Assembly: GCA_017744495.1 (NCBI GenBank)
Contig: JAGIBE010000166.1
Span: 1 to 41,602 of the forward strand
DNA length: 41,602 nt
Direction of reading: 5' to 3'
DNA from: Caulobacter sp.
GTDB taxonomy: Bacteria; Pseudomonadota; Alphaproteobacteria; Caulobacterales; Caulobacteraceae
Shown here: positions 8,219 through 16,211 of the stretch, piece after piece
Layout of the letters: every line of letters begins with the position of its first letter
Numbering within the stretch: position 1 is the stretch's first letter
Notes under the pieces: model-generated
What the model was told of the DNA's origin: nothing
The model's input: only the letters and a program-made list of their open reading frames with translations
Database searches by the model: none
Made by a program: the position numbers and the translations under genes

Positions 8219-8884
8219 GTGAAGACCCTGGCTGTGATCTCCCGCAAGGGCGGGGCCGGCAAGACGACCCTGTCGATCAATCTGTGCCTGACCGCCCACC
8301 TCGCCGGCTGGAAGACCCTGCTGGCCGACATCGATCCGCAGCGCTCGGCGTCCGACGCCCTGCGGGCGCGCGGCGAGCCCGGCCCGGGCCTGGCCGAGAT
8401 CAACGCCGGCAAGCTGTTCCAGACCCGCTCGCAGGCGATCCACGACGCCTATGACGTCATGCTGATCGACACGCCCGCCGCGCCGGACGCCGACGTGGCC
8501 GTGGCGGTCAACTCCGCCGATCTGAGCGTGCTGGTCTGCCGTCCGACCTTCCTCGACATCGCCTCGGTGGCGCGCTCGGCCGAGATGGTCCGGCGGCTGG
8601 GCAAGGCGGGGCTGATCGTCCTCAACCAGGCGCCGTCCCGGCGTTCGGGCCTGGAGCCGGCCAGCGTGCAGCAGGCCATCGAGGCCCTGCGCTTCTGCGG
8701 GCTGCCGATCGCCCCTGTGGGCTTGCGCTCGCGAGCCGTCTATCAGCAGGCGATCGCTCGGGGACTGTCCGTCGGCGAATGGGATCCACAGGCCCCGGCC
8801 GCCCAGGAAATCGACCGCCTGTGGGGTCACGTGGCCGGCCTGCTGGCCCTGGACAATCGCGGACGGGACGCCCGCGCCAGCTGA
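8219..8884 (+). CDS. ParA/MinD-like P-loop ATPase, copy 1 of a tandem pair
   Basis: This 221-residue protein starts at GTG 8219, chosen because GGGGGAG precedes it and because it aligns exactly with the start of the second copy. The deviant Walker A motif RKGGAGKTTL, with the ParA signature lysine, sits at residues 9-18. LLADIDPQRSASDALRAR carries the Walker A' aspartates, and VMLIDTPAAPDADVA is the Walker B strand. ParA ATPases form ATP-dependent dimers on nucleoid DNA or membrane and position cargo such as plasmids, chemoreceptors or carboxysomes. No N-terminal DNA-binding extension is present, and there is no ParB or cargo gene beside it. The next gene is a close paralogue (more than half identical by eye). 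The partner and role are unknown. Confidence 0.88.
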   Translation: MKTLAVISRKGGAGKTTLSINLCLTAHLAGWKTLLADIDPQRSASDALRARGEPGPGLAEINAGKLFQTRSQAIHDAYDVMLIDTPAAPDADVAVAVNSADLSVLVCRPTFLDIASVARSAEMVRRLGKAGLIVLNQAPSRRSGLEPASVQQAIEALRFCGLPIAPVGLRSRAVYQQAIARGLSVGEWDPQAPAAQEIDRLWGHVAGLLALDNRGRDARAS

Positions 8885-8922
8885 CCACGCCGACGATGCG
8901 GCAATTTGACAGCATAGACAAT

Positions 8923-8937
8923 AGGTTATGTGAACCT
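8923..8937. promoter_or_regulatory. Inverted repeat in the promoter region of ParA-like copy 2
   Basis: AGGTT-atgtg-AACCT is a perfect 5-5-5 inverted repeat in the relatively AT-rich 179-base gap between the two ParA-like genes. It lies 11 bases downstream of a TTGACA (8906-8911) that could be a -35 element. This suggests that copy 2 has its own regulated promoter and does not depend on read-through from copy 1. The evidence is pattern only. Confidence 0.35.
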
Positions 8938-9063
8938 TACCTTCCCGCGTCAGATAATCCGCAGGTTGAAGTTCTGTTTACATCTTGACCATAACAATTG
9001 CTCACCTTGGGGAACCTTGCGGCTGATCAACCGGTCGCTGGGTATGGGCAAAGAGTGCACGTC

Positions 9064-9735
9064 GTGAAGACAATTACCGTGCTTTCCCGAAAGGGCGGGT
9101 CTGGCAAGACCACCCTGGCCGTGAACCTGGCGACGATGGCCTTCCTGGCCGGCCACAAGGTTCTGCTGGCCGACATGGACCCGCAACGCTCGGCGTCAGA
9201 CGCCTTGCGGGCGCGCCAGGAGCCGGGTCCGGCCCTGGCCGAGATCACCGCCGGCAAGCTGTTCATGACCAAGTCCAACGCCATGCGCGAGGACTACGAT
9301 TTCCTCTTCATCGACACGCCCGCCGCGCCGGAGGCCGATGTCGCCCAGGCGGTGAACGTCGCCGACTTCTGCCTGGTGGCGGGTCGCCCGTCGTTCCTGG
9401 ACCTGGCCCCGATCGTGCGCACCGCTGAAGCGGTCCGACGCCTGGGCAAGGGCGGTCTGGTGGTGCTGAACCAGGCCCACACCAACCGGCCCGAGGTCGC
9501 CCCGGTGGCCTTCCCTGAGATCATGGAAGCCCTGCGGTTCTGCGGCCTGCCGCTGGCCCCTCACGGCCTGCGCTCGCGCGAGGCCTTCCAGAAGGCCATG
9601 GCGCACGGCCGCTGCGTGGTCGAGCAGGAGCCGGGCAGCCCCGCGGCTCGCGATCTGGAACGCCTATGGGCCCACCTCGAGGCGCAAGTGAGCGGTTTGG
9701 GCGAAACGCCGATGCGGACCGTCCTGACGGCCTGA
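9064..9735 (+). CDS. ParA/MinD-like P-loop ATPase, copy 2 of a tandem pair
   Basis: This 223-residue paralogue of the preceding gene has the same domain order: Walker A RKGGSGKTTLAVNLA at residues 9-23, LLADMDPQRSASDALRAR, and Walker B FLFIDTPAAPEADVA. Shared blocks further along are VRRLGKGGLVVLNQA and EALRFCGLPLAPHGLRSRE. I use GTG 9064, which aligns with copy 1. An in-frame GTG at 9055 is the alternative, and neither has a strong Shine-Dalgarno. The gap between the two genes carries a separate TTGACA and an inverted repeat, so the copies may be expressed differently. The charged C-termini differ most between copies, as expected if each binds a different partner. No ParB-like gene is in the window. 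Confidence 0.87.
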   Translation: MKTITVLSRKGGSGKTTLAVNLATMAFLAGHKVLLADMDPQRSASDALRARQEPGPALAEITAGKLFMTKSNAMREDYDFLFIDTPAAPEADVAQAVNVADFCLVAGRPSFLDLAPIVRTAEAVRRLGKGGLVVLNQAHTNRPEVAPVAFPEIMEALRFCGLPLAPHGLRSREAFQKAMAHGRCVVEQEPGSPAARDLERLWAHLEAQVSGLGETPMRTVLTA

Positions 9736-9814
9736 TCCAGCTTTCGTTCCCTTTCGACTTTGAGAGGGGGGCGACGCTCTCTAGGTTCGCCGCGATCAGC
9801 GGCGGAGCCTTCCC

Positions 9815-10357
9815 ATGAAACTTCTCGGCGTTTCCGGCAGCCTGCGGGCCGCCTCGTTCAACACCGCCCTGCTGCGCGCGGCCCAGGAGTGCGCGCCCGA
9901 GGGCGTGACGATCGAGATCTTCGGCCTGCACGACCTGCCGCTGTTCAACCAGGACGTCGAGGACCAGGGCGATCCCGCCCCGGTCATCGCCTGGAAGGAA
10001 GCCATCCGCTCGTCCGACGCGCTGCTGCTGGCCTGCCCCGAATACAACGGCGGCGTGACCGGCGTGCTGAAGAACGCCATCGACTGGGCCTCGCGCGGCG
10101 CGCCTTCGGTTTTGCAGGGCAAGACAGCCTGCATCCTCGGCGCCTCACCGGGCGTCACGGGGACAGTCCGCGCCCAGGACGCCCTGCGCCAGTCGCTGCG
10201 CAAGGTCTCGGCCGAGTATTGGCCGCTCAGCGAGATGCTGGTCGGCCAGGCCCACACCAAGATCGAGAACGGCCAGGTGATCGACGAGAAGACCCTGGCC
10301 TATCTCGGCCGCCACCTGACAGCGTTCATCGAGCACCTGCGGGTGGAGGGGAAGTAA
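9815..10357 (+). CDS. NADPH-dependent FMN reductase (ChrR/YieF-like flavoprotein)
   Basis: This 180-residue single-domain flavodoxin-like protein has the FMN phosphate loop GSLRAASFN at residues 8-16. The second FMN-binding loop, PEYNGGVTGVLKNAIDW, starts at residue 75. The strand/loop GKTACILGASPG and the C-terminal helix are as in the NADPH-dependent FMN reductase family. Members are cytoplasmic homodimers or tetramers that reduce FMN, quinones, chromate or azo compounds with NAD(P)H, often protecting against quinone redox cycling. It has its own ATG with a GGCGGAG Shine-Dalgarno about 8 bases upstream. It is convergent with the secreted protein gene that follows, four bases beyond its stop. 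Confidence 0.9.
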   Translation: MKLLGVSGSLRAASFNTALLRAAQECAPEGVTIEIFGLHDLPLFNQDVEDQGDPAPVIAWKEAIRSSDALLLACPEYNGGVTGVLKNAIDWASRGAPSVLQGKTACILGASPGVTGTVRAQDALRQSLRKVSAEYWPLSEMLVGQAHTKIENGQVIDEKTLAYLGRHLTAFIEHLRVEGK

Positions 10358-10361
10358 CCTC

Positions 10362-10958
10362 CTACTTCGCCGCCATCGACGGATCGTAGTTGGCGCCGAA
10401 GTCCAGCACGAACAGCGGACCCAGCACGACGGTCTGCTTGGCCGAGCCTAGGTGCAGGGACACGCCCGCCCCGCCCTGTTCGGCGTCCATGCCGGCGCGG
10501 CCGCTGACCGTATAGATCCGCCACTCCCCGTCCGTGACCGCGACCTTGCCCTCGACGATGCCGGCCCAGGGCGAGGTCGCCCGCTGGACCCGCACCGAAC
10601 TGATGTTGGCCGTCGCCGGGCCGCCGTCGACCGGCTCGGCCTTGGCCCAGAAGGCGATGGTGATGATGTCGCCCTTGGCGATCTTGCCGTTCACCGCCTG
10701 GCCAGCGCCGCTATCCCAGGGCGTGTTCGGCGTCGGCGCATTGACCTGGACGCGGACGCCCGCCCCACCGGTCACCGCCTTGTCCTTGACCGGCGCGTTG
10801 GTCTGTCCGGCGCCGTAGACGTTCCACGCGGTGGACGGCTTGTTGATGGCGTATTTCATAATGCCCTGGGCGGCCGGCTCGGCCGCCTGGGTCACCACCG
10901 GCGCGGCGGCGGACAGCCCCAGCGCCGCCACGGCGGCCAGGATCGCGATCTTCGTCAT
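10362..10958 (-). CDS. Secreted protein with a galactose-binding/CBM-like beta-sandwich
   Basis: This 198-residue protein has a clear signal peptide (MTKIAILAAVAALGLSAA then cleavage near VTQA-AEP). The mature part is beta-rich with repeated alternating patterns: KYAINKPSTAWNVYGAG, ITIAFWAKAEPVDG, WRIYTVSGRAGMDAEQGG and VVLGPLFVLDFGANYDP. This resembles the jelly-roll carbohydrate-binding modules (CBM4/9-like) found at the edges of secreted glycoside hydrolases, but here no catalytic domain is attached. It is likely periplasmic or extracellular. The start at 10958 has an excellent GGAGGGGG Shine-Dalgarno, and longer frames upstream are not supported. The divergent 261-base gap to the aminotransferase gene holds both promoters, and I see no strong motif in it. 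Ligand unknown. Confidence 0.75.
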   Translation of the reverse strand: MTKIAILAAVAALGLSAAAPVVTQAAEPAAQGIMKYAINKPSTAWNVYGAGQTNAPVKDKAVTGGAGVRVQVNAPTPNTPWDSGAGQAVNGKIAKGDIITIAFWAKAEPVDGGPATANISSVRVQRATSPWAGIVEGKVAVTDGEWRIYTVSGRAGMDAEQGGAGVSLHLGSAKQTVVLGPLFVLDFGANYDPSMAAK

Positions 10959-11216
10959 TGGTTTCCCCCTCCAGTGAGACGCGGCATGCGTCGAACGCCC
11001 GCCAAGGCGGACGATATGGCCGTTTCCTCCCGGGCCGGCCGTCATGCGGCGCGACCTCTCGTATTGGGTGATAGCGGTACCTTGACTGTGCCGAGCGCGC
11101 AAGAACCGCGCGCTTTCGGCCCTCAGTTGCGTTGCACCGCGACAAGCGCGGGCGTAAAGACCGCCGCAATCCTGAAACCGGACATCCAAGTCCACGTCCT
11201 CCCAGGGGAGTCCTGA

Positions 11217-12422
<1,206 letters not shown>

Positions 12423-12440
12423 GCTCCAACGCCCTCGCGG

Positions 12441-12472
12441 CCGTCATTCTCGCCTCCCGGCGAGGATGACGG
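12441..12472. terminator. Long perfect hairpin after aatA, terminator or intergenic repeat
   Basis: A 14-base-pair stem (with a single G-U pair) and a TCCC loop is formed by CCGTCATTCTCGCC and GGCGAGGATGACGG, 18 bases after the aatA stop. It is followed by TGTAAATC rather than a run of T. It may be a bidirectional terminator, or one copy of a dispersed palindromic repeat of the kind common in Caulobacter-like genomes. Confidence 0.6.
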
Positions 12473-12544
12473 CTGTAAATCTCTCCGAAACCGCGCTACC
12501 GTTTCTCCCGCGTCGCGTTCTCGTGGCGCAAGGAGATCGTCGTC

Positions 12545-12676
12545 ATGCCGCGCACGCCAAACTACGCCTTCGAACGCCAGGAACGCGACCGCCTGAAGGC
12601 AGAGAAAGCCGCGCAGAAAGCCGCCGAGAAGGCCGCCGCCAAGGCCGCGGCCAAGCCGCCCGCCGACGAGCGCTGA
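12545..12676 (+). CDS. Small Lys/Ala-rich protein (43 residues)
   Basis: This short gene begins at ATG 12545 with a near-perfect AAGGAG nine bases upstream, and encodes MPRTPNYAFERQERDR followed by a Lys/Ala/Glu-rich helix (KAEKAAQKAAEKAAAKAAAK) and PPADER. I recognise the pattern as that of small alphaproteobacterial proteins starting with an N-terminal PNYxFERxER motif and a lysine/alanine repeat tail. Their function is not known to me. The protein is predicted to be a single charged alpha-helix with no signal peptide or membrane segment. It sits alone between the aatA hairpin and the CAP-domain gene. The Shine-Dalgarno, the codon bias and the recognisable N-terminus all support a real gene. 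Confidence 0.75.
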   Translation: MPRTPNYAFERQERDRLKAEKAAQKAAEKAAAKAAAKPPADER

Positions 12677-12768
12677 ACAAACGCGCCGCCGCGACATTCC
12701 GCGCGAATGCACGCATCCGCCGTGCGTGCTAGGTCAGGCCTGGGGCGTCTGATTCACGGGGAGCGCAA

Positions 12769-13362
12769 ATGCGCATTTCCGGCCGCATGGCCTTGGCTCC
12801 GGCGCTCGCCGGCCTGCTTCTGCTCGTCCTGACGCCCGCGACCCAAGCGGCGACCCTGACCACCTCCCGCCTCGACGACGCCGTGCTGGACGAGTTGAAC
12901 TTCGCCCGTGCCCGTCCCGCCGAATACGCCCGCGAACTGCGCCGCGAATTGCGCGACAGCGACGATCCCGCCGCCGTCGAGGACGCCATCGACTTCCTGG
13001 AGCGCCAGTCTCCCCTGCCTCCGCTGAAGGGCGACCGGCGCATCGCCGCAGCCGCCTACCAGCACACCGCCGCCCAGGGTGCTCGCGGCGACGTGGGCCA
13101 CGGGGCGACCGGCGGCCTGGGCCAGCGCCTGCGCGGCCAGGGCGTCTGGGCCGGCCTCTCGGCCGAGAACATCTCGTACGGCTACGACGATCCCCGCGAG
13201 GTCGTCCGCCAACTGATCGTCGACAGCGGCGTGCCCAGCCGGGGCCACCGTCGTAACATCTTCGCCACCGGCTATCAGTTGGCCGGCGTGTCCTGCGGTC
13301 CGCACCGCGCCTACGGCTATATGTGCGTGATCGACTTCGCCGGCGCGCTGGCGGCGCGATAG
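12769..13362 (+). CDS. Secreted CAP-domain (SCP/PR-1-like) protein
   Basis: This 197-residue protein has an N-terminal signal peptide (MALAPALAGLLLLVL, cleavage near TQA-ATL). The CAP domain spans roughly residues 40-190. It includes the helix LNFARARPAEYARELR, the HTAAQGARGDVGH block, the SAENISYGYDDP segment (AEN motif), the SRGHRRNIF motif and the final strand GYMCVIDFAGAL. These are the standard CAP1/CAP2 elements, including the cavity His/Glu/His residues. Bacterial CAP proteins are periplasmic or extracellular and of uncertain function, with lipid or small-molecule binding proposed. A GGGGAG Shine-Dalgarno precedes the ATG at 12769. The gene appears monocistronic. Confidence 0.88.
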   Translation: MRISGRMALAPALAGLLLLVLTPATQAATLTTSRLDDAVLDELNFARARPAEYARELRRELRDSDDPAAVEDAIDFLERQSPLPPLKGDRRIAAAAYQHTAAQGARGDVGHGATGGLGQRLRGQGVWAGLSAENISYGYDDPREVVRQLIVDSGVPSRGHRRNIFATGYQLAGVSCGPHRAYGYMCVIDFAGALAAR

Positions 13363-13445
13363 CTCCGCGCCCTCCCGCCATTTATACGACCTTACGTGAT
13401 GAGAACGACTTGCAACTGCACGAGCCTCCGCTTATGCAGCGCGAC

Positions 13446-13460
13446 TAAGAATAATTCTCA
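13446..13460 (+). promoter_or_regulatory. Fur-box-like site upstream of the siderophore receptor operon
   Basis: TAAGAATAATTCTCA matches the 7-1-7 Fur consensus TGATAATNATTATCA at most positions and contains the perfect palindrome AGAAT-a-ATTCT. It sits 19 bases before the GTG start of the TonB-dependent siderophore receptor gene, overlapping the expected promoter or 5' leader. Iron-dependent repression of the receptor operon is the natural inference. Confidence 0.65.
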
Positions 13461-13478
13461 ATAGCGTTTGAGGTCGTC

Positions 13479-15608
13479 GTGAAGTCCAAAGTCCTGCCGC
13501 TCGCCCTGCTGGCGACCGCCGCTCCCCTGTACGCGATGGCGGACGAGACCCCGGCCGACGACAAGAGTTCGGTCGAGGGCGTGGTGGTCACGGCCCGCGC
13601 CCACGACACCGTCGGCTCGACCGCCAGCAAGCTGGCCACGCCGCTGGTTGAGACGCCCCAGTCGGTCTCGATCATCACCGGCGAGAAGATCGACCAGCTG
13701 GGCCTGACCTCGCTGAACCAGGCCATGCGCTATGTGGCCGGCGTCACGCCCGAAACCCGCGGCGGCTCGGTCACCCGCTACGACCAGTTCAAGCTGCGCG
13801 GCTTCGACGTCACCACCACCTTCCTGGACGGCCTTTCGAGCCAGTATCCGGGCTGGTACGCCGACGCCCAGGTCGACGCCGCCTCGGTCGAGCGCATCGA
13901 GATCCTCAAGGGCCCGGCGTCGGTGCTCTACGGTAACTCGCCCCCCGGCGGCCTGCTGAACTTCGTATCCAAGACCCCCCAGGCCGTCGCGGGCGGCGAG
14001 GCCGAGCTGCGCTTCGGCAGCCGCGACCTGATCGACGCCTCGATCGACACCACCGGCCCGATCGCCGGCGACCCGCGCTACACCTACCGTCTGCTGGCCA
14101 TCTATCGCCAGGGCGACGGCCAAGCCCAGACCACCGAATACGAGCGCATTCTGGTCGCGCCGTCGTTCACCTGGCGTCCAGACGACGCCACCACCGTGAC
14201 CATTCTGGGTCGCTACCAGCACGACCCGAAGTCCAACTCCTATGGCTCGGCCCCGTCCAAGGGCTCGGCCTTCGCCAATCCGTTGGGCCAGCTGGAACCA
14301 GACTTCTACGACGGCGACCCGAACTTCGAGGCCTATAACCGCAGCCAGGTGCAGATCGGCTATCTGGCCGAGCACCGGTTCAACGACGTCTTCGCCGTCC
14401 ACCAGAACCTTCGCTACACCCGGGTCGAGGCCAACTACGAGTCGGTCTACGCGGCCGGGCTGGCCGCCGACAACCGCACGCTCTCGCGGGGCACGGCGGC
14501 CTCGCTGGAAAGCAACGACGGCTTCGCGGTCGACAACCAGCTGAGCGCCCACTTCACCACCGGAGCCCTGACCCACGACGTGCTGCTGGGAGTCGACTAC
14601 CAGCACATGATGGCCAAGGTGCAGTTCGGCCTGGGCACGGCCCCGGACCTGGACATCTTCGCCCCGGTCTATGGCCAGACGATCCTGGACCCGCGCGTCG
14701 CGGGCAACGGCTACTATTCGTCCGACAGCCGCATCAAGCAGGAGCAGATCGGCTACTACGCTCAGGACCAGATCAAGTACGGCAAGCTGGTCACCCTGCT
14801 CAGCCTGCGTCGCGACGACGTCAAGCAGGAGACCCTGGCCCTCGGCGCCGTCCCCTTCCCGACCACGATCGACCAGGGCAAGACCACCGGCCGCGTCGGC
14901 GTGCTCTATCACTTCGACAACGGCTTCGCCCCTTACGCCAGCTGGTCGCAGTCGTTCGAGCCCCAGGGCCAGACCGACTTCGCCGGTAGGCCGTTCGACC
15001 CGGTCACCGGCAACCAGATCGAGGGCGGCGTGAAGTACGAGTCCCCGGACAAGCGCATCTACGCCACGCTGGCCGCCTTCGAGATCAAGCGTAAAAACGC
15101 CCTGACCGCCGACCCCGACCACCTGAACTTCAGCGTACAGGGCGGCGAGCTGCGCTCGCGCGGCGTCGAGTTCGAAGGCCGCGCCAAGCTGACCGACCGC
15201 GTGAAGCTGACCGCCGCCGCCACCAAGCTGGACGTCGAGTACACCAAGAGCAACGACGGCCTGCTGGGCCTGACCCCGGTGGGCGTCGCCGAGAAGACCG
15301 CCTCGGTCTTCGTCGACTACGACTTCCCCGGCGCGCTGGACGGTCTGGCCGGCGGCCTGGGCGTTCGCTACGTCGGCCCCAGCTGGGGCGACACGGCCAA
15401 CACCTTCAAGTCGCCGTCCTACACCCTGGTCGACCTGACCCTCAGCTACGAGCTGGGCAGGCTGAACCCGTCGCTGCGAGGCTGGCAGGCCGCCGGCAGC
15501 GCCACCAACCTGTTCGACAAGCGCTACGTCTCGTCGTGCTACTCGGCCGACTGGTGCTGGTTCGGCGAACAGCGGACCGTCCAGGTCGGCCTCAAGCGCA
15601 GCTGGTAG
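13479..15608 (+). CDS. TonB-dependent siderophore receptor
   Basis: This 709-residue outer-membrane receptor imports ferric siderophores with energy from TonB-ExbBD. It has a signal peptide (MKSKVLPLALLATAAPLYA), a probable TonB box region VEGVVVTARAHD (about 33-44), and a plug domain at about 55-165 with TPQSVSIITGEKI, FKLRGFD and VERIEILKGPASVLYGNSPPGG. The 22-strand barrel ends in the siderophore-receptor signature NLFDKRYVSSCYS, CWFGEQRTVQ and a terminal aromatic residue (SW). The two C-terminal cysteines around this loop are typical of hydroxamate-type receptors. It starts at GTG 13479, follows a Fur-like box, and leads an operon with the next two genes (2- and 10-base gaps). Confidence 0.95.
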   Translation: MKSKVLPLALLATAAPLYAMADETPADDKSSVEGVVVTARAHDTVGSTASKLATPLVETPQSVSIITGEKIDQLGLTSLNQAMRYVAGVTPETRGGSVTRYDQFKLRGFDVTTTFLDGLSSQYPGWYADAQVDAASVERIEILKGPASVLYGNSPPGGLLNFVSKTPQAVAGGEAELRFGSRDLIDASIDTTGPIAGDPRYTYRLLAIYRQGDGQAQTTEYERILVAPSFTWRPDDATTVTILGRYQHDPKSNSYGSAPSKGSAFANPLGQLEPDFYDGDPNFEAYNRSQVQIGYLAEHRFNDVFAVHQNLRYTRVEANYESVYAAGLAADNRTLSRGTAASLESNDGFAVDNQLSAHFTTGALTHDVLLGVDYQHMMAKVQFGLGTAPDLDIFAPVYGQTILDPRVAGNGYYSSDSRIKQEQIGYYAQDQIKYGKLVTLLSLRRDDVKQETLALGAVPFPTTIDQGKTTGRVGVLYHFDNGFAPYASWSQSFEPQGQTDFAGRPFDPVTGNQIEGGVKYESPDKRIYATLAAFEIKRKNALTADPDHLNFSVQGGELRSRGVEFEGRAKLTDRVKLTAAATKLDVEYTKSNDGLLGLTPVGVAEKTASVFVDYDFPGALDGLAGGLGVRYVGPSWGDTANTFKSPSYTLVDLTLSYELGRLNPSLRGWQAAGSATNLFDKRYVSSCYSADWCWFGEQRTVQVGLKRSW

Positions 15609-15610
15609 CC

Positions 15611-16201
15611 GTGAGCTCCACGCTCCAGATCGCTCTGGCCGTCACGGCGACCCTCGCGGTCGCTGTCGGCGTCTGGCTGCTGTGGCTGGCCTGGAAGCGC
15701 AATCCCAAGCCGCGCGGCGGGCTGATCGCCAGCGGCTGGGCCCTACTGGTCGTCGCCGCCGCACTGCTCGCCCCTTGGGCCGGCGGGGACCGGGGCGTGG
15801 CGATCTCGACCCTGCTGGTCGCCGTCGCGGCCGCCATCTTCATCGCCATCAGCGGACGCTGGACTCTCCCGCACGGCAAGAAGGCCAAGCCGATCCGCGC
15901 GACGGCAGGCGGCGCGGATCCAGCCACGGGTCCGGCCACCACCTGGCCCCGCGCGGTCGCGACCGTGCTGCTGGCTCTGCCCGTCTCGACCGCCGCCTGC
16001 GTCGCCGCCGGCGTCGCCCTGGCCGTCTGGACGCCCGGCGCCCCGGCCGACAAGCTGGTCACCGCCGCCTTCGGCGCGCCGCTGGTGCTGGCCGGCGGCA
16101 TGGTCTGGGCCTGCGCGGACCGCAAGCTGCTGCGCACCACGATCGGCCTGGTCGCCCTCACCGCCGTCTGCGCCCTCGCCGTCGTGCTGCGCCCGCACTA
16201 G
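15611..16201 (+). CDS. Hypothetical membrane protein in the siderophore receptor operon
   Basis: This 196-residue protein starts at GTG 15611, two bases after the receptor stop. It has about five hydrophobic helices: TLQIALAVTATLAVAVGVWLL, GWALLVVAAALLAPWA, STLLVAVAAAIFIAIS, a segment around VLLALPVSTAACVAAGVALAV, and two C-terminal ones. A basic cytoplasmic or periplasmic loop (LPHGKKAKPIRATAGG) lies between helices 3 and 4. Small hydrophobic proteins of this kind are often placed between TonB receptors and PepSY membrane proteins. Accessory function in periplasmic ferrisiderophore reduction is inference from position only. I do not recognise the family from sequence. Confidence 0.75.
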   Translation: MSSTLQIALAVTATLAVAVGVWLLWLAWKRNPKPRGGLIASGWALLVVAAALLAPWAGGDRGVAISTLLVAVAAAIFIAISGRWTLPHGKKAKPIRATAGGADPATGPATTWPRAVATVLLALPVSTAACVAAGVALAVWTPGAPADKLVTAAFGAPLVLAGGMVWACADRKLLRTTIGLVALTAVCALAVVLRPH

Positions 16202-16211
16202 GAAGATCGCC

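Noticed and set aside
8219..9735. Plasmid or phage partition system inserted in the chromosome
   Set aside because: No ParB, centromere-like iterons, integrase or replication gene, and codon use matches the surroundings.
13458..15122. Minus-strand open frame antisense to the siderophore receptor
   Set aside because: Composition is that of reverse-strand translation, with no recognisable domain, and the receptor is intact on the plus strand.
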